A DNA stretch of 5,049 nucleotides, taken from Gammaproteobacteria bacterium (GTDB lineage Bacteria; Pseudomonadota; Gammaproteobacteria; Enterobacterales; Alteromonadaceae). The notes under the pieces were generated by a model. That model ran no database searches, had not been told where the DNA came from, and was given only the letters and a program-made list of their open reading frames with translations. Positions 1-5,049 of this stretch are shown here, piece after piece (within the stretch, counting starts at the first letter, position 1; the number at the start of each line of letters is the position of its first letter). A program made the translations under genes and the position numbers. The stretch lies in contig JAMCWV010000179.1 of assembly GCA_023481025.1 (NCBI GenBank), forward strand, positions 1 to 5,049, given 5' to 3'.

Positions 1-20
1 CATACAAATAGCATAGAGAC

Positions 21-37
21 CGCTTACCCAAAAAGCG
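21..37 (+). promoter_or_regulatory. Small hairpin in the rne 5' leader (first stem)
   Basis: The sequence CGCTT (21-25) can pair with AAGCG (33-37) across a 7-base loop (ACCCAAA). No U-tract follows, so it does not look like a terminator. In E. coli the rne leader carries several hairpins ahead of the start codon, and this may be an equivalent of the first. It is only 5 bp long and may be chance. I see no convincing promoter in the first 60 bases, so the rne promoter probably lies upstream of the window. Confidence 0.3.
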
Positions 38-54
38 CGCACCAGCAAAACATA

Positions 55-105
55 TACGGTGCCGGTAAGTCCTTTAGCAACGGAACAGAACCGTCTCCGG
101 CGGTA
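55..105 (+). promoter_or_regulatory. rne leader stem-loop, probable RNase E autoregulatory element (rne5/hp2-like)
   Basis: GCCGG (61-65) pairs perfectly with CCGGC (97-101), and TAC (55-57) can extend the stem with GTA (103-105) across a small internal loop. Inside, ACGG (80-83) pairs with CCGT (91-94) around a 7-base loop AACAGAA. Between the stems lies a strongly asymmetric internal loop, 14 bases (66-79, UAAGUCCUUUAGCA) facing 2 bases (95-96). A conserved leader hairpin with an asymmetric internal loop is what RNase E senses in E. coli to speed decay of its own mRNA when the enzyme is in excess. The position, about 50-95 bases before the rne start, and the architecture fit that element (Rfam rne5). 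The pairing is seen directly; the regulatory role is inferred from family knowledge. Confidence 0.65.
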
Positions 106-125
106 CAGTGTTGTGATTTCGTACC
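102..125 (+). promoter_or_regulatory. Possible third leader hairpin before rne
   Basis: GGTAC (102-106) can pair with GTACC (121-125) around a 14-base loop. The pairing uses bases 103-105, which could otherwise extend the base of the preceding stem-loop, so the two are mutually exclusive at that point. It may correspond to a further hairpin of the leader or to an alternative fold. The rne ribosome binding site downstream is poor: only TGAG (138-141) lies at a usable distance, so leader structure may matter for translation. Confidence 0.3.
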
Positions 126-150
126 CTAAAAAAAGTATGAGTCACACAAT

Positions 151-3100
151 ATGAAAAGAATGCTAATTAATGCCACGCAGCAAGAAGAGTTGCGTGTAGC
201 GTTGGTCGATGGTCAACGCCTCTATGATTTAGATATCGAAAGTCCTGGTCACGAACAGAAAAAATCAAACATTTACAAAGGTAAGATTACCCGCGTAGAA
301 CCAAGCTTAGAAGCTGCTTTTGTCGATTATGGCGCAGAGCGTCACGGCTTCTTACCTCTGAAAGAAATCGCCCGCACCTACTTCCCTGACGGATACAGCT
401 TTAAAGGCCGTCCGAACATTAAAGATGTAATTTCCGAAGGCCAAGAAGTCATTGTTCAAGTCGATAAAGAAGAGCGTGGTCAAAAAGGCGCTGCGCTGAC
501 TACCTTTATCTCATTAGCGGGTAGCTATTTAGTACTCATGCCAAATAACCCGCGTGCGGGTGGTATTTCACGTCGTATCGAAGGTGATGAGCGTTCTGAA
601 TTAAAAGACGCCTTATCAACCCTGGAAGTACCTGACGGCATGGGCCTAATTGTACGGACTGCTGGCGTTGGTAAGTCGGCGGAAGAGTTAGCCTGGGACT
701 TGAATGTGTTGTTGCACCACTGGCAAGCTATTGAGCAAGCCTCAGCAACGCGCCCTGCTCCATTTTTAGTGCATCAAGAATCGAACGTAATCTTCCGCGC
801 AATTCGCGATTATTTACGTCGGGATATCGGTGAGATTCTGATTGATGACGCCACAATTTATGAGCAAGCACGCGAACATATTAAAATCGTTCGTCCAGAC
901 TTCATGAACCGGGTCAAACGCTATCAGGGTGAAATCCCGCTGTTCAGCCATTATCAAATTGAAAGCCAAATCGAGTCAGCGTTCCAGCGTGAAGTTCGCC
1001 TGCCATCGGGTGGCTCAATCGTCATCGACCCAACTGAAGCGTTAACGTCAATTGACATTAACTCAGCGAAAGCGACGAAAGGCGGTGACATTGAAGAAAC
1101 CGCTTTGCAAACCAATTTAGAAGCAGCCGATGAAATTGCACGACAGTTACGTTTACGTGACGTCGGCGGGTTAATTGTGATCGATTTCATCGATATGACG
1201 CCACCAAAGCATCAGCGTGAAGTCGAAAACCGCTTGCGTGATGCACTGAAGCAAGACCGTGCCCGCGTTCAAACCGCGCGCATTTCTCGTTTCGGATTAT
1301 TAGAAATGAGTCGTCAGCGTTTACGCCCTTCACTCGGTGAGTCATCGAACCACGTCTGTCCTCGTTGTGATGGGCAAGGCACGATTCGTGGTGACGAGTC
1401 TTTAGCCCTCTCGGTGTTGCGTTTAATTGAAGAAGAAGCATTAAAAGACAACACGGCGCAAGTTAACGCACAAGTTCCTGTGACTGTTGCAACGTACTTA
1501 TTAAACGAGAAACGCTCTGCGCTGCGTGTCATCGAAGAACGTAACAAAGTAAACATCTTAGTGATTCCGAATCAGCACTTAGAAACACCTCACTTTGATG
1601 TTGCTCGAATTCGTAAAGATGAACTAACCGACGTTCAGAGTTATAAGCTGTTGCAAGCAGCGGATATTAAAGAGGTTGAATTCTCGGCGCCGCGTGAAAA
1701 AGCAACGGATGAACCAGCACTTAAAACTTTAGTTGCACCTGTGCCGCCGGCACCTACCCCGCAACCAGCAGTCACTAAAAAGGCTGGTGAAGTCGCACAA
1801 ATTGGCTTACTCAGCCGTTTAGGTGCTTGGTTTAAGGCTCTCTTTGCAAGCGACGAAGGCGAACAGAAGACTGAGAAGAAAGAGTCCCAAGCAAAGTCAG
1901 GTCAGCGCAACCAGCGTGGTGATCAGCGCCGTAATAACAATCGTCGTCGCAATAACAATCAAGGACGTGGTCGTAATAATGGTCGCAACCAAGACCGTAA
2001 TCAGGGACGTGATAAGCAGGACGCGTTGAACGAAGAAGTTAAAGCGACTAAAGGACCAGAAGCTGACAATGCTGATCAGCAAGACAAAACGTCGGCAAAA
2101 GGTTCTGAAAATCGTCGTCGCAATCGTCGTCGTAAGTCAGGCAATAAAAAAGACCAAGTTTCACAGCAAGCCTCTGAGCAGGATCAAACTCAGTCGCAAC
2201 ACGATGAAGCTGAGTTAAAAGCACCAAAGGAGCGTCGTGAACGTCGGCAGCTCGAAACCAGTGTGCGCGCAACAAAAGCGACAGCGGCAGAAGCAGCAAC
2301 CAATTCGCATGCGGCTGATGCCAGCGTTGCAGAAAATGACGCTGAGAAGCAACCAATAGAGCCAGCGACACCAGTTGCAGAAACACCTGCGTCTGATGTA
2401 GCAAGCGATGCGAACCAAGCGGCTAGCGCAAAAGCTCCACGTCGTCGTTCGCGTCGTAAGCCAACTAAAGCGAAAGCAGATGCAGACAATGCAGCTAACA
2501 CAAACGATGAAGTAACGGTTGATTCTGCTACTGAGGAAGCGACTCAGCAACCAGAAGCAAAGGCAAATGCCGATGTACCTGCAGAGGCATCTGAAGACAC
2601 TTCAACTGCCGCACCAGAGCAAGCTCAGCCAGCAGTAAGTGCAACTGAGAAGGCAACGCAGCAGCCGACTATTGAAGAGCCGACTACTGAAGAGTCGAAT
2701 ACTGAAAAGCCAACTACTGAGAAGCCGATGGCTGATCAGTCCGTTGCTGAGCCGTTAGCGCAAGCCGACAAGGATGAGAAAGCCGCAAGTGAAGGCAGTG
2801 TTCAAGAAGACACAACGCCGTCAGATACGGTCATCGCATCATCGGACGTAACTGAGTCGCCGAAGCAACAGGTCGAAGCCGACAATACAGTTGTCGAGCC
2901 AAGCGAAACGCCGGTTAGCGAAGCCGCCAGCAAAGCGGATAGCAAGCCTGCCGTAGAAGTAGAGAGCCAAGCGCAAGCAGACGATGCTGAGCAAGCCCCT
3001 GCCGTTGAAGAAACACAAACGAAAGTTGCATCAACGCCAAAAGCAAAAAAACCAGCAAGCTCGAAAAAAGTGAGCACAAAGGCGACTGCGCAAGCTCCGA

Positions 3101-3258
3101 TGACTAAAGCAAGTGCAGTTGCTAGCACAGGTGGCGAAGTATTGAACGCTCTCGCCAGTGAGAGCCGACGCCCTGTTAATCATACAGGCCGCTATTCTGG
3201 CGTCACCGCTGCGCAGAATCGAGTTCAAGCTGAAGCTGCCCGTTGCCAAGTGAGTTAA
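151..3258 (+). CDS. rne: Ribonuclease E, degradosome endoribonuclease and scaffold
   Basis: RNase E is the essential single-strand endonuclease that initiates mRNA decay and matures rRNA and tRNA; it acts as a tetramer on the inner membrane. The start is fixed by the conserved [10 protein letters not shown]. The S1 RNA-binding domain spans about residues 36-118. The DNase I-like catalytic region carries the metal-binding aspartates D302 and D345 (E. coli D303/D346; one residue is missing just before RPDF). The Zn-link is C403-P-R-C406. The rest is a disordered scaffold. An amphipathic membrane-targeting helix lies at 552-566 ([15 protein letters not shown]). An Arg/Asn-rich patch spans 586-620 and another basic patch 655-662. 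[12 protein letters not shown] (695-706) resembles the E. coli RhlB-binding motif, and PRRRSRRK (763-770) resembles its second Arg-rich site. A long Glu/Thr/Ala-rich tail follows, with APMTKA at 982-987. No E. coli-like enolase site or PNPase-binding terminus is recognisable. Its 1035 residues compare with 1061 in E. coli. It is monocistronic, probably autoregulated through its leader, and ends at a terminator. Confidence 0.98.
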   Translation: MKRMLINATQQEELRVALVDGQRLYDLDIESPGHEQKKSNIYKGKITRVEPSLEAAFVDYGAERHGFLPLKEIARTYFPDGYSFKGRPNIKDVISEGQEVIVQVDKEERGQKGAALTTFISLAGSYLVLMPNNPRAGGISRRIEGDERSELKDALSTLEVPDGMGLIVRTAGVGKSAEELAWDLNVLLHHWQAIEQASATRPAPFLVHQESNVIFRAIRDYLRRDIGEILIDDATIYEQAREHIKIVRPDFMNRVKRYQGEIPLFSHYQIESQIESAFQREVRLPSGGSIVIDPTEALTSIDINSAKATKGGDIEETALQTNLEAADEIARQLRLRDVGGLIVIDFIDMTPPKHQREVENRLRDALKQDRARVQTARISRFGLLEMSRQRLRPSLGESSNHVCPRCDGQGTIRGDESLALSVLRLIEEEALKDNTAQVNAQVPVTVATYLLNEKRSALRVIEERNKVNILVIPNQHLETPHFDVARIRKDELTDVQSYKLLQAADIKEVEFSAPREKATDEPALKTLVAPVPPAPTPQPAVTKKAGEVAQIGLLSRLGAWFKALFASDEGEQKTEKKESQAKSGQRNQRGDQRRNNNRRRNNNQGRGRNNGRNQDRNQGRDKQDALNEEVKATKGPEADNADQQDKTSAKGSENRRRNRRRKSGNKKDQVSQQASEQDQTQSQHDEAELKAPKERRERRQLETSVRATKATAAEAATNSHAADASVAENDAEKQPIEPATPVAETPASDVASDANQAASAKAPRRRSRRKPTKAKADADNAANTNDEVTVDSATEEATQQPEAKANADVPAEASEDTSTAAPEQAQPAVSATEKATQQPTIEEPTTEESNTEKPTTEKPMADQSVAEPLAQADKDEKAASEGSVQEDTTPSDTVIASSDVTESPKQQVEADNTVVEPSETPVSEAASKADSKPAVEVESQAQADDAEQAPAVEETQTKVASTPKAKKPASSKKVSTKATAQAPMTKASAVASTGGEVLNALASESRRPVNHTGRYSGVTAAQNRVQAEAARCQVS
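2527..2667 (+). repeat. Duplicated ATE(E/K)ATQQP peptide in the RNase E tail
   Basis: The nine-residue peptide ATEEATQQP is encoded at 2527-2553 and reappears as ATEKATQQP at 2641-2667, about 114 bases later. The two DNA copies differ mainly at third codon positions. This suggests an old internal duplication kept at the protein level, or simple convergence in a low-complexity Ala/Thr/Glu/Gln-rich tail. No function is known to me. Confidence 0.5.
2665..2739 (+). repeat. 15-bp imperfect tandem repeat coding for five-residue units in the RNase E tail
   Basis: Five consecutive 15-base units read as PTIEE (2665-2679), PTTEE (2680-2694), SNTEK (2695-2709), PTTEK (2710-2724) and a degenerate PMADQ (2725-2739). 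The first four keep ACT/GAA-GAG-type codons in register, as expected from slippage or unequal exchange. Because the unit is a multiple of three, gain or loss of copies keeps the frame, so the number may vary between strains. It lies in the acidic disordered tail, between the last Arg-rich patch and the C-terminus. Confidence 0.75.
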
Positions 3259-3261
3259 CTC

Positions 3262-3278
3262 CAGCGTAACGGTCGCTG
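3262..3278 (+). other. Short stem-loop just after the rne stop codon
   Basis: CAGCG (3262-3266) pairs with CGCTG (3274-3278) around a 7-base loop, four bases after the rne stop. No U-tract follows. It could protect the mRNA 3' end together with the terminator that starts nine bases later, or be chance. Confidence 0.3.
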
Positions 3279-3286
3279 AGATAGAT

Positions 3287-3319
3287 AAATAGCCAGGCTT
3301 TCGCCTGGCTATTTTTTTT
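3287..3319 (+). terminator. Rho-independent terminator of rne
   Basis: AGCCAGGC (3291-3298) pairs perfectly with GCCTGGCT (3303-3310) around a TTTC loop. The stem is extended by AAAT/ATTT to 12 bp (3287-3314). A run of eight T (3312-3319) follows. This is a textbook intrinsic terminator, 28 bases after the rne stop, and is well placed to stop transcription before the convergent comEA gene. Read from the other strand, the stem is followed by ATTTATCTATC, a poor U-tract, so it should work mainly for rne. Confidence 0.95.
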
Positions 3320-3404
3320 GCACTTTTTAAACAACGCATCGTTGAACAAGCTTATTGAAGCTATCAATACCTGGACAGATTACGTTGCACTAAGAAGTTT
3401 AAGT
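3320..3404. other. Convergent intergenic gap between rne and comEA
   Basis: I see no gene here. The only structure is CAACG (3332-3336) pairing with CGTTG (3340-3344) over a 3-base loop. On the minus strand this is followed by TTTAAAAAG, so it could be a weak terminator for comEA, but the stem is short and the U-tract broken. No other terminator for the minus-strand genes is visible before the rne terminator. Confidence 0.4.
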
Positions 3405-3833
3405 TTATAGTTCGATTTTCTCGCGATTATCGTTTATGACTTTCATCCCTAAGCCACGCACGAGTAAAAGCTGTTCAATATCACTAAAGCCACCAAGCTC
3501 CTCCCGTAAGGCAACAATCGCTTCTGCTCGCGCCTTACCGACGCCACGTAACGCTGCTGCCAGCTCAACTGCGTTGGCTGTATTAATATTGATTTTATCG
3601 ATTTTCACGTCACCGTTTACTTCAACTTGTGTATGACCGCTCAAGGTACCAGTCAAGTTGAGTTCATGGTTGTCTGTGAATTGATGGTAGGACGCATAAC
3701 GCTGAGGTTGTGCTGCGTTTTCTTCGGACGTTAACATCGACGCATGGGCTACTGTCACCGAAGTTACCAGTAAAGTAGACAATACGACTTGCGCAACACG
3801 AGTTTGACGCCAATTGGATAGTTTTGTTTTCAT
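3405..3833 (-). CDS. comEA: ComEA-family exported helix-hairpin-helix DNA-binding protein
   Basis: The 142-residue product has a predicted Sec signal peptide: basic start (MKTKLSNWRQTR), hydrophobic core at about 14-28, and an A29-H30-A31 cleavage site. The mature protein begins with a polar linker (about 32-80). It ends in a double helix-hairpin-helix domain (81-142) opening with ININTANAVEL, typical of ComEA, with hairpins at GVGKARAEAIV (97-107) and RGLGMKVI (126-133). ComEA-type proteins bind incoming double-stranded DNA in the periplasm and pull it through the outer membrane during natural transformation, together with type IV pili and ComEC. The linker is longer than in short gammaproteobacterial ComEA proteins (about 100 residues) and contains a Gly/Val-rich stretch at 57-77. 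The gene follows pyrF on the same strand after 72 bases. DNA uptake is inferred from the family; no other competence gene is present, and a YbaV-like protein of unknown role is the alternative. Confidence 0.86.
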   Translation of the reverse strand: MKTKLSNWRQTRVAQVVLSTLLVTSVTVAHASMLTSEENAAQPQRYASYHQFTDNHELNLTGTLSGHTQVEVNGDVKIDKININTANAVELAAALRGVGKARAEAIVALREELGGFSDIEQLLLVRGLGMKVINDNREKIEL

Positions 3834-3840
3834 CGGACAA

Positions 3841-3848
3841 TCCCTCTT
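3841..3848 (-). promoter_or_regulatory. Ribosome binding site of comEA
   Basis: On the minus strand AAGAGGGA (3848-3841) lies seven bases before the ATG (3833-3831). It is a reasonable Shine-Dalgarno sequence and supports this start codon. It begins one base after the end of the inverted repeat at 3850-3880. Confidence 0.75.
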
Positions 3849-3849
3849 A

Positions 3850-3880
3850 TGAATTCACTGTCTCCCTGACAGCGAATTCA
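3850..3880 (-). promoter_or_regulatory. 13-bp inverted repeat (hairpin) just upstream of the comEA ribosome binding site
   Basis: Read on the minus strand, TGAATTCGCTGTC (3880-3868) is followed by loop AGGGA (3867-3863) and then GACAGTGAATTCA (3862-3850). Twelve pairs are Watson-Crick and one is G-U in the minus-strand RNA; in plus-strand RNA the same position would be an A-C mismatch, so the structure favours the comEA sense transcript. No U-tract follows on either strand, so it is not an intrinsic terminator. It may be an mRNA structure controlling comEA translation or stability, or a DNA operator. The loop itself resembles a Shine-Dalgarno sequence. The structure is seen directly; its role is unknown. 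Confidence 0.8.
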
Positions 3881-3905
3881 GTATCGGTGACGGTCCCAAA
3901 AAATA

Positions 3906-4610
3906 CTAGTGTGAAAACTCGCTAATTTCGTCAGCAATCGCTGAAAGCGTCGCGGCCGGGTCTTTGCTTTCGCGAATTGGGCGACCCATCACGAGAAAAT
4001 CGACACCCGCGGCAACCGCTTGACTTGGTGTCATAATTCGTTGCTGGTCATGACTAGCGCTTCCTGCGGGACGAATACCTGGCGTTACGAGGACAAAGTC
4101 TTGACCAACTTCCGCTTTGATCAGTGCAGCTTCTTGCGCCGAGCACACCACACCGTCGAGACCACAGTCCGCTGCTAATTTTGCGAGGGCTAAAACATGT
4201 TCCTGTAACGGACGCTGAACACCAAGTTGACCTAATTCCTCAGCACTCATGCTAGTTAAGACTGTTACCGCAATAAGCAAAGGAGCCTTATCGCCGTATG
4301 GTTCTAGTGCAGCACGAGCGGCTTTCAGCATGGCTGCCCCGCCGCTGGCATGGACATTCACCATCCAGACGCCAAGTTCTGCAGCCGCCGCAACAGCTTT
4401 GGCCACAGTATTCGGAATATCATGAAATTTAAGATCGAGAAACACATCAAAATTACGCGCATGGAGTGCGGCTATCAAGTCTGGTCCACCAGCCGTAAAT
4501 AGCTCTTTACCCACCTTAACGCGACATTGTTGTGGGTCAAGTGTATCAACAAATTTAAGGGCTTCGTTAGGGTGAGCAAAATCGAGGGCAACAACAATAC
4601 GCTTATTCAT
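3906..4610 (-). CDS. pyrF: Orotidine 5'-phosphate decarboxylase
   Basis: PyrF converts OMP to UMP and CO2, the last step of de novo pyrimidine synthesis, in the cytoplasm. The 234-residue product is a complete class I TIM-barrel enzyme (E. coli 245). VALD gives D10, which contacts the substrate, and VKVGKELF gives K32. The signature [10 protein letters not shown] (59-68) supplies the catalytic tetrad with K32: D59, K61 and, from the partner subunit, D64. The phosphate-binding residues lie in TPGIRP (176-181) and VMGRPI (207-212), including R210. All expected catalytic residues are present. The ATG directly abuts the lapB stop codon, with TGGAGAA as ribosome binding site inside the lapB end, so translation is likely coupled to lapB. 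E. coli has the same lapB-pyrF order, but there yciH follows rather than comEA. Confidence 0.98.
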   Translation of the reverse strand: MNKRIVVALDFAHPNEALKFVDTLDPQQCRVKVGKELFTAGGPDLIAALHARNFDVFLDLKFHDIPNTVAKAVAAAAELGVWMVNVHASGGAAMLKAARAALEPYGDKAPLLIAVTVLTSMSAEELGQLGVQRPLQEHVLALAKLAADCGLDGVVCSAQEAALIKAEVGQDFVLVTPGIRPAGSASHDQQRIMTPSQAVAAGVDFLVMGRPIRESKDPAATLSAIADEISEFSH

Positions 4611-5049
4611 TTATTCTCCATCTAATCCACGAGTCGGTTTAATCGAGCCCCAAGTTTTACAACTCGGACAATGCCAATATAAAGTTTGCCCAGAAAAGCC
4701 GCAGTGACGACAACGATAGCGCGAGCGCTGCTTCAATTGCTCACTCACCATGTCGGCTAATAAACGCAGACTATCGCGTGCGCGGCCTTCGTCCGCAGAG
4801 GCAACATGAAAGCGAATGAGTTTATGGAAGGCTTTCATGGTTGGATTTTTTTGCAAGGCGGCCAACATAAACTGCTCCGCAGCAACAACGTCATTACGCT
4901 TAGCAATAATGTCGGCCAACATTACCACCGCTGTCGCACAAGGATGGCTCAATACGACATCATGGAGTACTGACGTAAATCCTTGTTCATCCTGATTTTG
5001 TGTATACGCTTCTTGTAACAGCGGCAGTACTTCAGGAATAAAATCTGGT
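4611..5049 (-). CDS. lapB: Lipopolysaccharide assembly protein B, C-terminal part (gene continues past the window)
   Basis: LapB (YciM) is an inner-membrane protein with a cytoplasmic TPR array and a rubredoxin-like metal domain. It brings LpxC to the FtsH protease and so limits LPS synthesis. The window holds only its last 145 codons; the frame stays open to 5049, so the membrane anchor and most TPRs of the roughly 390-residue family protein lie outside. Visible are helical TPR segments (PDFIPEVLPLLQEAY, then ATAVVMLADIIAKRN...) and the C-terminal rubredoxin fold with two CxxC metal knuckles: CRHC (codons 4712-4701) and CPSC (codons 4670-4659), separated by GFSGQTLYWH. The ending, IKPTRGLDGE, is characteristic of the family. 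The TTG codon at 4952-4950 is an internal leucine, not a start, because the homology continues upstream. Confidence 0.95.
   Translation of the reverse strand, partial: PDFIPEVLPLLQEAYTQNQDEQGFTSVLHDVVLSHPCATAVVMLADIIAKRNDVVAAEQFMLAALQKNPTMKAFHKLIRFHVASADEGRARDSLRLLADMVSEQLKQRSRYRCRHCGFSGQTLYWHCPSCKTWGSIKPTRGLDGE
4614..4620 (-). promoter_or_regulatory. pyrF ribosome binding site inside the end of lapB
   Basis: On the minus strand TGGAGAA (4620-4614) overlaps the last lapB codons and sits three bases (the TAA stop) before the pyrF ATG. The GGAG core is five bases from the start, which is good spacing. Stop and start are directly adjacent with no gap, the arrangement expected for ribosome hand-over from lapB to pyrF. 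Confidence 0.85.

Noticed and set aside
1..60. Promoter for rne, with TATACG at 54-59 as a possible -10
   Set aside because: No acceptable -35 hexamer lies at 16-18 bases. The proposed -10 would also place the start site inside the leader stem-loop, which would then be incompletely transcribed.
2048..3128. Several long open frames antisense to the 3' half of rne (for example 2048-2404, 2190-2501, 2802-3128)
   Set aside because: They arise from the low-complexity Ala/Glu/Arg-rich coding sequence, which leaves few stops in the other frames. Their translations are Ala/Ser/Cys/Leu-rich shadows without recognisable domains, and the rne frame is certain.
3332..3344. Intrinsic terminator for comEA
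   Set aside because: The stem is 5 bp with a 3-base loop, and the following minus-strand sequence TTTAAAAAG is not a proper U-tract. It is noted as weak within the intergenic entry.
3436..3636. Plus-strand open frame opposite comEA
   Set aside because: It lies entirely within the comEA coding sequence on the other strand, has a low-complexity translation, and comEA has a signal peptide, HhH domain and ribosome binding site.
3858..3873. LexA (SOS) box in the comEA upstream dyad, because it contains CTGT...ACAG
   Set aside because: The spacing between CTG and CAG is 9 rather than the required 10, and the centre (AGGGA) is not AT-rich as in gammaproteobacterial LexA sites.
3895..3905. Terminator directly after pyrF, because six T follow its stop codon on the minus strand
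   Set aside because: No stable stem precedes the T-run; the only nearby palindrome is the 6-base ACTAGT. Read-through into comEA therefore looks possible.
4611..4952. A separate small gene starting at TTG 4952-4950
   Set aside because: The frame stays open to the window edge and the upstream residues continue LapB-like helical sequence, so this is the C-terminal part of lapB cut by the window, not a short gene.

Overview
The window is an ordinary chromosomal housekeeping segment from a gammaproteobacterium. The first ~500 residues of the plus-strand gene follow Escherichia coli RNase E closely, starting from an identical N-terminus ([10 protein letters not shown]). On the minus strand, lapB-pyrF is the usual gammaproteobacterial pairing. 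The non-catalytic half of RNase E is clearly not enterobacterial, and a comEA-type gene follows pyrF. Together with moderate base composition this suggests a marine Alteromonadales-like lineage. That last step is a guess, because nothing in the window fixes the genus.

Layout. Bases 1-150 are the 5' leader of rne. It holds a nested stem-loop (about 55-105) with a large asymmetric internal loop, like the feedback-regulatory hairpin of other rne leaders, flanked by two weaker hairpins. Bases 151-3258 encode RNase E (1035 residues) and end at a strong intrinsic terminator (3287-3319). Bases 3320-3404 are a short convergent intergenic gap. The minus strand then carries, in transcription order, lapB (entering from beyond 5049, stop at 4611), pyrF (4610-3906) and comEA (3833-3405). 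The lapB stop codon directly abuts the pyrF start codon. A 72-base gap separates pyrF from comEA and contains a 13-bp inverted repeat directly in front of the comEA ribosome binding site.

How the genes relate. RNase E starts mRNA decay and rRNA/tRNA processing, is membrane-anchored and scaffolds the degradosome; its leader probably mediates autoregulation. LapB controls LPS synthesis through FtsH/LpxC. PyrF makes UMP. The ComEA-like protein is a predicted exported helix-hairpin-helix DNA-binding protein, as used in DNA uptake. These are separate functions sharing a locus.

I found no mobile element, CRISPR array, phage gene or defence system, and no sign of an undescribed multi-gene system. 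The points that deserve a second look are the hairpin before comEA, the rne leader with a five-codon upstream ORF, the divergent C-terminal half of RNase E, and the long linker in the ComEA-like protein.
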